Shown here piece by piece: positions 47,901 through 59,600 of a DNA stretch of 64,000 bases (positions are counted from its first letter, which is position 1; every line of letters begins with the position of its first letter). This DNA comes from Epichloe hybrida (lineage: Eukaryota > Ascomycota > Sordariomycetes > Hypocreales > Clavicipitaceae). The position numbers were made by a program, and so were the translations under genes. The stretch covers positions 806,001 through 870,000 of the forward strand of contig JAFEKR010000020.1 of assembly GCA_019022495.1 (NCBI GenBank), given 5' to 3'. A model generated the notes under the pieces. The model saw only the letters and a program-made list of their open reading frames with translations. It searched no databases and was not told the origin of the DNA.

Positions 47901-48952
47901 ATGGCGTCTGACGAGATTGTCTGGCAAATCATCAACCAGCAGTTCTGCTCGTTCAAATTAAAGTGAGTGCTGCACCAGAAACCCATCAGGTTGTCTTGAT
48001 CGTCCCCAAGTCTCAGCTTCCCTAGCTTCAATGCTTCCAAACTAACCGATCCTGGCATGACAGAACAGAAAAGAAGCAAAATTTCTGCCGCAATGAATAC
48101 AATGTGACCGGCATGTGCAACCGACAATCATGTCCACTCGCCAACTCGCGATATGCCACGGTGAGGCAGCACCCGACCAAGCAAACCCTGTACCTGTACA
48201 TGAAGACGGTCGAGCGAGCCCATTTGCCGTCCAAGATGTGGGAAAAGATCAAGTTGTCCAACAACTACACGAAAGCGCTGGAGCAGCTTGATGAGCGTCT
48301 CCTCTACTGGCCCAAGTTCCTGGTCCACAAGTGCAAGCAGCGTCTCACGCGGCTGACGCAGGTACAAATCCGCATGCGAAGGATCGCTGCCGAGGAAGAA
48401 CGCCTGGGCGAGAAGCTGGTGCCCAAGATGGCGCCCAAGATCAAGCACCGTGAGAAGGCTAGAGAGCGCAAGGCCGAGGCGGCTGCCAAGCTGGAGAGGA
48501 CGATTGAGCGAGAGCTGGTGGAGCGTTTACGGCAGGGCGCGTACGGCGACCAGCCATTGAATGTCAGCGAGGCCATCTGGAAGAAGGTCCTGAATGCCAT
48601 GGAGAGAGAGGGCAAGGGCGAGCGGGACGAGGATTTTGACGAGGGTGTCTTGTCCGAGGAAGAGGTCGAGGCGTTGGACAGCGAGGTCGAGGATGGTGAG
48701 AAGGAGGTGCAATATGTTTCTGACATTGATGAGAGCGAGGAGGAGCTTGAGGATCTGGAGGATTGGTTGGAGAGCGAGAACGAAGAGGAGGAGGAGGAGG
48801 AGGAGGAGGAGGAAAGCGAGGCCGAGGAGGAAAAGGTTGGCAACAAGCGCAAGCGTGGCCAGGCCGTCAAGATGAACAACAAGAAGGTCAAGGGCGTCGA
48901 GGCCAAGAAGGAGAAGGTGATGTTGACGTTGACCAACGACCTGTCGTGGTAG
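47901..48952 (+). CDS. mak16: Ribosome biogenesis protein Mak16
   Basis: Two exons (47,901-47,962 and 48,064-48,952) give 316 residues. The 101-nt intron has a CTAACCG branch site. The protein starts [19 protein letters not shown], continues [19 protein letters not shown] and [12 protein letters not shown], the four-Cys N-terminal cluster of the family, then [20 protein letters not shown] and the basic linker [15 protein letters not shown] long acidic tract of Glu (about residues 245-270) and a basic tail ([10 protein letters not shown]) finish it. Mak16 is a nucleolar factor in 60S subunit assembly. The length and all landmarks are normal. Confidence 0.95.
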
Positions 48953-49267
48953 ATTTTGTTGCTTTGCTTCCTGGAGAGCTGCTTGCGGCCTGCGTTAGAT
49001 GTGTGACACCGCTCATGTCGAGTCTTATTTGTCTGCCGTCGCATTTTCCGGGCGTTGCGGCGTCATATCCTAGCTACTTTCATCTTCCTTGCATACACGA
49101 TGAACAAACGATGGTTTCTCCTTGTGTACATGACTGCATTTTCGTAATGCACATCTGGAAGTGTGAGTGTGTTTCGATATCAAGGTGCATTGCATACATG
49201 CCCACCTGACACCCCACCAGTGTACGGACTATTACGGAGTAATCCGTACACACTATCTTATCTGACC

Positions 49268-49284
49268 ATTCCCCCCCCCCCCCC
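49268..49284. repeat. Poly(C) run
   Basis: About 17 C in a row in the intergenic space between mak16 and mso1, following TACGGAGTA at 49,233 and an imperfect palindrome GTGTACGGA...TCCGTACAC at about 49,221-49,250. Confidence 0.8.
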
Positions 49285-49508
49285 AACTGTTCAATCTCGC
49301 ATCTACAATCCATCGCCATCGATTTCCTCCTTCGCCCTCATCTCCTCACGACGACGACCACCACCACCACCACCACCCAACAAACCCACCAATCTTCAAA
49401 TCTTCAATAACAAACCCCCATTCAAAAGCATACGTGCCCGCACCCGTCACTCTGCCTCCCATCGCAGCCCGTCCCCCGGCACCCAGCCATCTGCGCGCAC
49501 AACATAAC

Positions 49509-50268
49509 ATGACATCGTGGTACTCCAACATCCTCACAAAGACGACGTCCCAGATCTCGTCGCTCCGCTCCACCCTCCTGTCTTCCGAAAACGACGGCGA
49601 CACCGAAGACGACACGCACGTGTGCCGCGTCCTGCGCAACTACTACACCGACAAGGGTCGTCCCCTCCCTGGCTGGCTTCCCCCGGACCCCAAGGCCGCC
49701 GTCGCTCCTCAGCCTCTGTACGCCCAGTCTCAGACTCAGGTCGGCGCGCGGTACGGCGGCCTCACCGCCGGGGGCCAGCCCGCCGCTGCCGCTGCCGCCG
49801 CCGCGACGGGCGGACTGTCTAGTCTGTGGGAGAGCGCGCCCCAGGGAGGAGGGCAGCATGGCTTGAGGGCCGGCCGGGGCATGTCGGGCAGAGGCGGAGG
49901 GCTGGTTCCTCCCGGGCGGGAGGCCGAGGTTCAGGCGAGGCCGAGGCCCTTGCCGAGCCAGAGGGTGGGAAGCTATCAGAATGCGCAGAATGCCGGGGCG
50001 ACGCAGAACTCTGTGCCAGCGGCGGGGGCGACGGCGACGGCGCAGGATCGGCTGAAGCAGAGGTTATGGGGGGCCGCGAGACAGCCGAGTCCTTCGCAGG
50101 CGGGGGGGGGGCCAGTTTCAGCTTCCTTCGGGGTCGGGGGGCGGTGCTTCTTATGAGGATCGTTTTGTACCGGGGGGCTCGTATGGGCCGCCTGGCGCGG
50201 GAGGATATGATGGTGGTGGTGCACCGAGGAGGCAGGGCTTGCCTAGTGGTCCCAGGGGATATAAATGA
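49509..50268 (+). CDS. mso1: Mso1-like Sec1-binding protein, frame broken at a G10 run
   Basis: The start MTSWYSNILTKTTSQISSLR and the block DGDTEDDTHVCRVLRNYYTDKGRPLPGWLPPDP (about residues 30-62) match the Sec1-binding domain of fungal Mso1 proteins, which bind the SM protein Sec1 and assist exocytic SNARE assembly at the hyphal tip. The rest is Gly/Ala/Pro/Gln-rich. As sequenced, the frame ends at 50,154-50,156. With nine instead of ten G at 50,102-50,111 the frame would continue through YEDRFVPGGSYGPP and LPSGPRGYK to 50,268, the C-terminal pattern I expect of this family. I therefore give the longer extent; a homopolymer error is the simplest explanation. No intron is needed. Confidence 0.8.
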
Positions 50269-50683
50269 TGAGGGGAAAGAAGGGAAAAAGGAGAAGTAAG
50301 TGTGTGTAGATGCTGGTCATTGGAAGGTAGGGTATAATCTAATGTTATTACTTTTCTGTCGACACAATTGGCTTTCATGACCCGTCCAACGCATGGAGGG
50401 GGACGCCGAGGAAAGAAAGACACGAGCTCAGCTGAGAAGATGGGACAAAAGCTTGCTTTTGTTTGTGGCTTTTGTGGTCGGCTGGAACTGGAACTCATCA
50501 CAGAAGAGTATTGTGGCACATTGGATCAATCACTCGACGTGTGATAAATGTTATCAGGGCTTACAAACGTGCATCGCATAAAAGAAAAAAGAAGAAAAGC
50601 AGTCTCGTCATAAGACGCTAGCCAACGCCAAAATATGATACAAATTCCCCTTCGCCATTGTACATGGCCCCCCCCCCTCCCCC

Positions 50684-53308
50684 CTACTTTCCTGGCATCC
50701 CATCTCCTTTTTGCTCTACAGTCTTCCTCGGCAAAATTTCCACCTTCTTGCTCAGCAACCTTCTCAGTTCAGGCGAAATCACCTTCTGTTGCGACTCTGT
50801 TCCCTTGCCCTTGTTATTGGCAGGAGACTGTTGGGTCTCAGGGTTTCCAGACGACTGCTCCTGCCCCTCGGAGGAAGAATCTTTTCGTGGTGCAGGGAAA
50901 TTCTGCTTTTTATCGATTGCCTCGACGAGCCTTTGGAATTTTCGATGCAGTGCTTCTGCTCGGATGAGCGTGGATTCAAGGTCCATGGTGTTTGAAAGCT
51001 CGTTCACTACCATGGCGGTTAGCGTCCCATGTCGCCCCCTTCTCTTCGCAGTCACAGCGCAGCTAGTTAGTTGCAAGACTTACCGTATTTCAGGACCTCG
51101 TCGAAAGCTTTAAGATGCTCCATGATGATATCTCGGTGCTTGTCCAAAATAGCCAATGCAATGAACAAGTGGAAATCTGCGCTCATATAGTCTGTCCATA
51201 AGCCCTCCCACAGCCTCAGGATGTCTGGCCATTCAAACTCCCGCTTATACCAGACCAATATCATGCGGAAGAAGAAGAAGAAGTTGGTGCTGTCCGTTGC
51301 TTGCAAGTGATCCCACAATTTAGGATCCATGAAGTTGACGAGATGGTCTAATGTAAGAAGCTGATTTCGCATGCCGGATTGGTCTCGTAGGAAGTTGCGT
51401 TCCATGCGCTCCATAAACTTTTGGAACCCCCAAAACGCAATTGCGTCGTCCTGGATGACGGCGTATATGGGAGACAGGAGATCCGACATGCCTTGGACGT
51501 AGCCGAGATCTTTGTTGTGCTCATTGTAGGTGAGCAACATCTCCTTCATCTGTTCGAGGTGCACATTTGTGCCGACATCGGCAAAGGGGGAGTTGGGGTC
51601 AGGATGAGGCGTGTCCTCGCCTTGGAATATGGCAACGTGGCGATCGGTTCGGTGTACATCCTTTTCTATGAACAAATTTAGCACCACTGATGAGCTGGCA
51701 GAAAAAAATACCTTGATCCATAAGACAGGGTCTTACCAATTCGTGCTCTTTGCTCTCGCCACCACTCTCCGGCTTCCCCTTCGCCGCCGTCTCCCTCCAG
51801 TCTCTCCCACCAAGAATGCTTCAGCCGATAGTACTGGTCACGCAAAGATGCAACCTGGGCTTTGCGTTCATCAGAGGTTCCATACCACTCATACACGCCA
51901 AGCAAGAAAAGCCATGCCTCCTTGCGGACACCGTCTTCGGCGTCCAGTCCGCCGTGGAATATGCGCTCTTTGACTTCGTCCACTGTCACCGATAGCCGTC
52001 CCGTCTGTGGGTCAAAGAACGTTTCCCATTCTGCCATGGTCACTGTTCTGCGCTTTTCCTGAAGCGACAATGCACTGGCCCCCTCAAGTAGCTCAAACTC
52101 GCCAACATCCGTGTCTTCCAGGCCCACAACATCCTTGACTGTCCAGATACGACCGCGACGATCCTTTTCACTCTGCTCAGCAATGCCCATAGCCCATCGA
52201 GCAAGATAGATCCTGGCGCTGTCGAATTCATCCTGCAAGGTTTGCACCTCGGCGTTTTTCAGCAGTCTCTTTACTTGTGGGGGTAGATTGTTGTTGTCTG
52301 CGAAGTCTTGGGCCGCCCTCCTTGTGAATGTCGTGACCTTGCTGAACTGGTTCATGATGTTCCAGCCTGTTTCCTTGATCAGCTTGACAAAGGGGTCCAT
52401 CTCCGCGTCCTGGCTGGCCCCGGCCCTTGCGTCATTCTTGATCTTCTTCGATGCGCCAGGTTTTCCTCCAAAACCTTCCAAGTCCTCTTTGCTGGGCTCA
52501 ACCAGATAGACGTTGGGCTCAGCGCCTGACCTTTCCATCGCGACATATCTCTTTACCCATCGCAACACTTCGTCAGCACCCCAGAATACCTGACCCGACT
52601 CGCCAAATGGATCAAAGTTGTCCTTGGCCAGCTTCTTCTTCTGCAGAATAGTGCTCTGGCATTCGTCGTCGTGGAAGAAAAGCGCCGGAAAGCTATCTCC
52701 CGCACGGGAGTTGATGATGATGGATCCGTACCACCACCCCAAGCTTGGTGGGCGGACGAGAAGGGAGTAAATGGCACTGACGGGTATGGCGAATGAGTAG
52801 CCGCCAACCGAACCGCTATGACTGGTGACTGTCGGCGGAGGGGGAACAAGGTATGACTGTTTGGGTGGCGAGTCGCCGTCGCAGAGGTCTACTTTGACAT
52901 AAACGTTGGCTGAATCGCCGAGCGCGGATTCGGGAACCCACGCCAAGAGAAGATCCGACGATGCTGGCGAAGTCGATTCGTGAGAAGATGATGAGGTTGG
53001 GCGGCCAGGTGTCGAGGGCTTTTGTTGCAAAAGTGCCATGTACCCCGGGATATTGTCTTTGGCTGACGGAGTCGGGTGCACGTAGACCTGCATGAACATG
53101 TTGGTCGGTATGTAAAGACAAGAGGTCCGATGCATACCTTGCTTTTGGAGAATAGCAACTTGACCCCCCTCCCCGTCTCTGTGTGGGTGATGGTATTGTA
53201 ACCACCCTCTTCATCGTCACTCATGGCGTAAAAGCTTGCTGATGGTGATGCAGAGCGTGCTGGATCGTGATCGTGGTATGAGTAGTCGGATCGCTGGGTC
53301 AAGGTCAT
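50684..53308 (-). CDS. gyp7: Rab GTPase-activating protein Gyp7 (TBC domain)
   Basis: Four exons (53,308-53,138; 53,087-51,737; 51,665-51,084; 51,006-50,684) give 808 residues. The N-terminal half is the Gyp7-specific region (GVKLLFSKSKVYVHPTPSAKD, SAIYSLLVRPPSLGWWYGS, FHDDECQSTILQ). The TBC domain follows, with the arginine finger in IEKDVHRTDR created by the second splice, the glutamine finger in LGYVQGMSDLLSP, and WPDILRLWEGLWTDY. It accelerates GTP hydrolysis on Ypt7/Rab7 at the vacuole and late endosome. The C-terminus is a coiled, Gln/Ser-rich tail. An ATG at 53,224 (MSDDEEGGY) would remove 28 residues and is equally plausible as the start. Confidence 0.92.
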
Positions 53309-53908
53309 GGTCTGGGTCTGGGTCTGGGTCTGGCAGACTATTAGGCGATGATGACAGAGAGAGCGGGCCGAGTTGCCAAGAACAAAGTAGTGAGTGGCCT
53401 GGCCACGTTTAAAGAGACCCCGGACGGATCGTGTTGAGTGAACATGTGCGACAGAGTCTGGGATGGGAGTCTGGGATGGATGACGACGTAATACTTTGAA
53501 AGCAAGGCAGGCAAGGCAGGCAAGGCAAGGCAAGGCAGCCGAGCTGATCCAGAGTCTGTGCCCACTGCCAAGTGCTGCCAAGTGTTGCCAAGTGTGCGTC
53601 GATCCACGTCAGTGCCCCGCCGTCCACGTCGTGGTCGTGGAGGAGGGGTTGATTTGATTGTTGAGAGGGGCAAACAAACAATCTTGTCTTGTCGAGTGAG
53701 TGATCAATATATCGTACAGAGCCGGGTGACACACCAGGAATTCTGTAAATAAAATCCTGTGCAGAAGTGGACTTGCTTGCAGGCCGCTCAGAGAGTACCG
53801 CAAGACGTCTAGTTGTCCTTATTTTCGGGGGTCGCGCCCATCTACTTCAACCACGATGATTCGGCGTTTCCCACGTCAGGCAGATCTGTCTGACAACCCA
53901 TCACACAG
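53309..53908. other. Intergenic, gyp7 upstream region
   Basis: No gene seen. It contains short GGTCTGGGTCT-like and GGCAAGGCA-like tandem repeats (53,308-53,330 and 53,503-53,540) and GCCAAGTGTT repeats near 53,565-53,600. Frames across these are repeat artefacts. Confidence 0.55.
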
Positions 53909-56484
53909 TATTTTTTGGGCGTGGGTATCAAGCAACCCTCTTCTGTTAAATAGCAACCCTGTCTGTGGCTGGTAGCCCAGTTGCCCCGTTACCGGCCGAC
54001 CACGTGATTTTGCGGGCGGCCACGTACTAGTCGAACGTAGCCCCCAGCGCCCGCGCACAGCGCACCTAATACCGTAAAATCGCAAATTAAAGCTAAATTG
54101 AAGCTATCCTTAACAGCTAAAAACACATGATATCCTATTATTATGGAGTCTCTCTTTGACCGCGTTTTCCCTACTGAAGAGGCTGTCCTTGAGGCTGCTA
54201 GAGCTACAGGTAAAGAGCTTGGCTTTGGTCTTGCAATTCATTGTAGAAAGCCGAATGCTAGCAATTGCAACCGAATTATCCTTCGATGTTGTAAAGGTCG
54301 GAACTACATATCGCAGCATCGTTAGGATATTTATCTAAAGAAGGCTCGGAAGAACTCAAGCTCGTAGATGACGGGCTGCCTGTATAAGCTTACGATCACG
54401 GTTACCCCTGATAAGGATTATATTATTAAGAGGCAGCTACAGCAAGACCACAATCATGAGCTTACTGATGGCCAGCATCTTAGTTAATTCCGACGTGAAG
54501 TTATTCGAAAATATCACAAAGAGATTATCGACCTTTACAACAGCGGTCAGATTCCCTTGACAATACTAGCTACACTGCGACGTAGCCACCTAACTGAAGT
54601 TGAGGGCATTACAAGGCAGGATATTAAGAATGCTATTCGATGCCATCGATTGAACGAACTTAACGGCCGATCTGAGATTGAGTGGTTGTATAACCAGCTT
54701 AAAGATGATGATACCTTTGTCTTTAGGGACTAACGTAGCTCTGACGGGCGTATCTAGAAGCTCTTTATCGCGCCTGTCTCTGGGCTTTAATTATTGAAGG
54801 AAAACCCTGACTGCTTCTTCCTCGATTGTACATATAAAACAAACCGCTTTAACCTTCCGTTATTCAATGCTTGCGGTATCACCTCGATGAAGAAGACCTT
54901 CTAATTTGCGGCTTGCTTTATGAGCGGCGAGACTGAGGCTGATTTTAAGTGGGTGATCAACACTATTGCGAGTGTTCTAGCGGAGAGGTTAATTGCGAGC
55001 CCTCGAATGATAATTACAGACCGTGATAAGGGATTAATTAAGGCAATTGAAAGGAACCTGACATTTAACAAGACTCCTTATATTTTATGCCGTTGGCATG
55101 TTAATATGAATGTACTTGCTAAATGCAAGCGTTACTTCCCTAGGGCAACCTATAACCGAGAAAAACGCCGCACAGAGAGGGCACCTCAATTCACTGAATT
55201 CCTTGATGCTTGGAATAGTCTCCTTCTAAGCAAAACAGAGTCTGACTTTGAAAGAAACCTAGCAAGCTTCCAGCAGCCTGGCAGGTTCCTAGATCAAGCT
55301 ATTAAATACGTGCTACAGACCTGGATTGATCTATTTAAAGAGAAGCTTGTCTTGTACTGCGTTAATTGATATCGTCACTTCGGTTATTGTGTTACCTCTG
55401 TCGTTGAATCCTCGAATTCAGCGATAAAGCGAGCCCTTTGGAGCAGCACAGGCGATTTAAGCTGTGTTTTTCGGCGCCTATGGAACTATTGGACTGATCA
55501 GGTTGCTTAAGCTTAACAAGCCTCGACTTATAGATTTCACAAGCTACTGAATCTATCACGGCAGCCACACTATAGCTTGATTCGAGAGAAAATTTCGTAC
55601 GTCGCGTTGCAGCTAATGGTTAATGAAGAAAAGGTCCTAGGACCAAAGCCTATAAAGAAGCCGGAACTCACTGAAGAAGAGCTCGCGAAAACACCATGCC
55701 TACCTTGCGAGCTTATCACATTATACGGTGTGCTGTGCCGGCATTGTCTTTGGTGTTGTATCAAGGAAGGGCAGCCTATTGAACTTGGTGATATTGACGA
55801 GCATTGGCACCGATATTGTGGTGTTGTTGTGCCATTAGATACAGGCTCTCGGGCAGGACCATTTGAACCCTTGGTGATAAAGGCAAAAGGCAGGCTAAAG
55901 GGAGCCCTTGGGTTAGAAAAGAGGAAGAATCCTATCACAGGCATAACTCGCGAGCCCTCTGAATTTGAGCGCGCCCGGGCAGAGGAAGATGACGATGCCC
56001 GTGCTGCCCGGGATGCCCTTTAACCGCCGCCCTTAACAGCACCTGCCGCGATTTAAACATCACGAATAGCTTTAAAAGAGGTTATTGACATCTCTGATGA
56101 TGACCTGTATGAGCCAGGCACCGAGCATCCTCGAGCGTATGCCCGGATGGCCACAAGACTTGAAGATGCTCCTTTAGATGACGGAGAGGATGATATTGAT
56201 GATAATAGAGGCATTGGTATTGAGCAATGGGAGGCAGAGATAACTTCATAGGATGCCCTGGGGGAGTCATTGACGTCACAGGAGTATTGGTATTACATTG
56301 ATCAAAATCGAAGGCAGGCACAAGAGGCAGGGTTAATGATGCGGGACGGTCTGGACACTTAGTACAGACTTACTATGTAAATTACTATGGGCAGCCGGTA
56401 TCGGGCGTCTTAGCCACCTGCCAGCCACAGACAGGGTTGCTATTTAACAGAAGAGGGTTGCTTGATACCCACGCCCTATTTTTT
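53909..56484 (+). mobile_element. Mutator-like transposon (Hop-type) with TSD
   Basis: The element is 53,917-56,476 (2,560 bp). It has perfect 56-bp terminal inverted repeats at 53,917-53,972 and 56,421-56,476, beginning GGGCGTGGGTATCAAGCAAC. Weaker similarity runs further inward (TACCGGC on both sides). Identical 8-bp duplications TATTTTTT lie at 53,909-53,916 and 56,477-56,484. Long TIRs, an 8-bp duplication and the transposase type fit a MULE such as Hop of Fusarium. The intact ends contrast with the disrupted transposase, suggesting a fairly recent insertion later inactivated by C-to-T changes. Confidence 0.92.
54143..56362 (+). pseudogene. MULE transposase, broken by stops
   Basis: Fragments from MESLFDRVFPTEEAVLEAAR at 54,143 to a TAG at 56,360-56,362. 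They include a FAR1-like N-terminal DNA-binding part ending DHNHELTDGQH, then the MULE DDE core: FFLDCTYKTNRFNLPLFN (first Asp), PRMIITDRDKGLIKAI (second Asp), PYILCRWHVNMNVLAKCK, and VVESSNSAIKRALW. The C-terminus has CRHCLWCC, resembling a SWIM-type Cys/His element, and an acidic tail. Stops (mostly TAG or TAA where CAG or CAA is expected) occur near 54,323, 54,484, 54,731, 54,751, 54,787, 54,901 and 55,367, with at least one frameshift early on. It is not functional as sequenced. Confidence 0.88.
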
Positions 56485-56690
56485 GTATACACAAAGATCC
56501 CCCCCTAAACAAAATTTTTGATCAAACATGATCCAACACGAGTATGGAATTGGTGCAAGCAAGTACCTGACTTGTAAAGTCCATACCATCATACCGTCGC
56601 CTGCGAACGCAGCCTCTTGTCATCTCATCTTCAGACACACACACAACTTTTCTAAATTTGAAAGGGAGATGCCACGATCAAGACCATCCA

Positions 56691-59600
56691 TCACTCCATC
56701 TCATCAACCTCCACCATACGCCCCAAAATGAGACTCTGGATCATGAGTTCATCCGTAAGAATATTCAGATTCCGCCCCACCGGCTTAGCAACCGTTGACT
56801 TCCGTTTCTTCTTACCCGTATCCTGCGCCGCTGCTAGTACCGACTCTATCGTGCTATTGGATAATGAATCCATGTAAACACACCCGAACGGCGCTCCATT
56901 CTGTTCGGCCTGTCGGACTGCAGCGCCGGCTTGTTGAACTGTAGATACTCGTGAGATAATAGAGGGACCTAGAGCGAGTGCGAGGAAGAGGTATTGCTGT
57001 TTCGTTTCCTTGCGCGCCTTTTTAGGATCCATGATAATTAAGAGCTTCTGACCGTTGAGGAGCTTATCTCGCTCTTCTAGTACGTTAAATAGCTTAGCCT
57101 CTATTGCGTTATATGGTAATAGTGTACGCGATCGAATGGCGTTTCCAAGCACTTGGGATTGCCCTGCACATAGCAGGTACGGCATCCAGTCTACTATCTC
57201 GCCTCGCTTCAAGCACATAGACGCCCACTGGGGGGCTAGGCACGGTAGACCCAGTGCTAATGCCTGCATGTACTTGGCTTTCCGCGAATGTGAGTCTGCG
57301 ATGACAGCAGCGAAGCCACACCCGCTATTGGTCTTTCCTAAAGTGAGAAAATCATCACTGTCCTTGACGGTTGTTGTATTGGTATGGAGCAAGGGTGATG
57401 ACTCAAATAGTTCTTGAAATCCTTCGTGGAGAATCGTCCCGCCCGCTTGTGTTATTTTTGCCTCGATTTTAGTTCTCTGCGTTTGATTGTCGGAAAACGA
57501 GAGGGCAAACACCATGCCCTCGAACAAACGACGGCTTCGAGGTATCTGTCCTAGACTTGTTCGAAATGAACGACTGGATTTTGATGGTGTGCAATGCAGC
57601 TCATCGGTGGAGTCCAAGTCTATTCGTATTGATCGCCGTGACAGTCTCATAGCCTTGGTCAGTGGCTGTGGCGATTCGGAGCCTGACCTTGGTGCGTGTC
57701 GTGGTCGTGTCGCCCCTTTGCGCAAAGGTCGCGTACTCTTCTCGGACGATATCAGGTTGACTGATACCGGTCTCGCTGACATGGGAGAGCTTTGAGTATC
57801 TGGCGTGGTCTTGGATGATGGAACAGGTGTGCCTGATAAGTTAGTCAGGCTGGACGATGTTGTCACTGCCTTGTGAGCGGAGCGAGAGCGCCGTGGTGTT
57901 GATCGAGTGCTCACACGCTGGGGAGGTTCCAAGTTGGAGCTCGTCAGTCCCGGCTTGACTGTGTCTTCTGAATTTCCTGCATCTTGGTTGGCCTCGTCCG
58001 ACAACTGCAGCGGCAGTGGCAGTGGGGGTGGCTCGGGATTATGATCTACACGATCATCGGTGTCCGCATCCGCAGACGATACTACGGCTAAGCGCGTTCG
58101 TGATTTGCGACCTCGTCTGCCGTAAGTTCGATGAGGCTGACGGCATACTGGTGGTAGTGACGAACAGTCTGCCGCATCTTCTAACCCTTGCCCTGTGCCG
58201 CTCCGTCTGAGTGTTGGCAGTTCTGGCTCTGAAGCCGAAGGCACATCTCCCCGATAGGCAGCTGGCGAAGAACACACGGGACTAGTAGCAGGTATCATTT
58301 CTTCGTCCAACATCTTAGATTCAGGCTGCGGCGCGCTCGGCACGGGTTCGTACACCTCTGGAGCTTCAATTTCAACTTCTGCAGTCTCGCCCGGGGTGGC
58401 CTTGGTCGACTCCAAGGAGGGTGGCTCTGTTGATTGCGAGACAGCCTTTTGTGAGTCTCGTACACAAGGTTGGGCTGCACCATTTGCTCTGTTTTCTTTG
58501 TTTTCATCGACATTGGCAGTAAAGTCCAGTTTCCTCCTCTTCCCGGGCCGTTCATCTGTCGGTGATGATTTGCGCTGCGTCCTTACGAAACTGACTTTAT
58601 CCATCTCTTTCGCCGCTAAAGCACGTTTTCTTTCCACCCGTTTCTTTCGCTCTAGCATTTGAAATGTCTCGTCATCGGAGTCGCTGTCCATTGGATTGGG
58701 TTTCTGTAACCGTTTATCGGAGCCTTTACGCTCCTGTGAGTATTTCATTGGCTCGTAATAAGCCATTGGTTGGTGACCAACAGCCAATCTCGATGTGGTG
58801 GGTGACTCTGGAATCAGATCGTCCTTCTGCGACTGGCGAGGCACTGGCGTTTCTTCTGCGATAACAGACGGGTCCTTGTCCTTGGATACAGTTGCGGGAA
58901 CTTCGTGCTGTCTTGTAGGGCTGGAGGTCTGGATATTAGTAGGGGACGAAACATTGGTGCGGTTCTTTAATGGCGATGTTTCTACTATATTGACGAACAC
59001 TGCCGGCGAGGGACGTGAGGAGGTCGGACTAGCGAGCTTAATAGCAGATGACAGCATTTGCGTCTGCCCAAAGAGCTGAGTGCCTCCAAATGGAACCGCA
59101 CCACCAGTACCATTGCTTTCCATTCCAAAGGGGTTCTTGGGTAACACAGGAGTTTCCAGGGGCACGTTATGCGGCTTGTATGGCGTCAAACCATACGATG
59201 CCGCGGCATCGGTTGGGAGTCTCCATTGTCCGCGCGTGTTCTCAAAGCCCCCATCCTCAGATACTTGGGAAGATGGCCTTGCGAATTCACTCAGGCTTCC
59301 AAAGTTGACTGCCCCAGTATCGTTGGCGTTCAAAGTCCGTGGTTCCTCGTTGCTCGTAAATTGTGTATAATCGGCTGGGCTCGACGGCATAGGTTCGCAA
59401 AACGTCACGTAGTCGCGATCCTCATTGACCTGTGTCGGCGTTTGTTGCGAGCCGTCCATTTTCCGACGGCCAGGCACCACCAGCAAAGGCTCCGGCTTGT
59501 TTTCAGCACTCAACGTGGCGGATCGCCGCTCATGTTGTAATCTGGAGGTCACGACAGTTGCGTCGTCCTTGTACAAATCTCGGTCGACTGGCGCTGTCTC

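Noticed and set aside
49826..50299. 157-codon plus-strand frame inside mso1
   Set aside because: Alternative frame of a Gly-rich exon; the conserved Sec1-binding block and expected C-terminus lie in other frames.
53500..53600. Possible CRISPR-like or regulatory array from GGCAAGGCA/GCCAAGTGTT repeats
   Set aside because: Units are short, directly tandem and without spacers; an ordinary minisatellite in a eukaryote.
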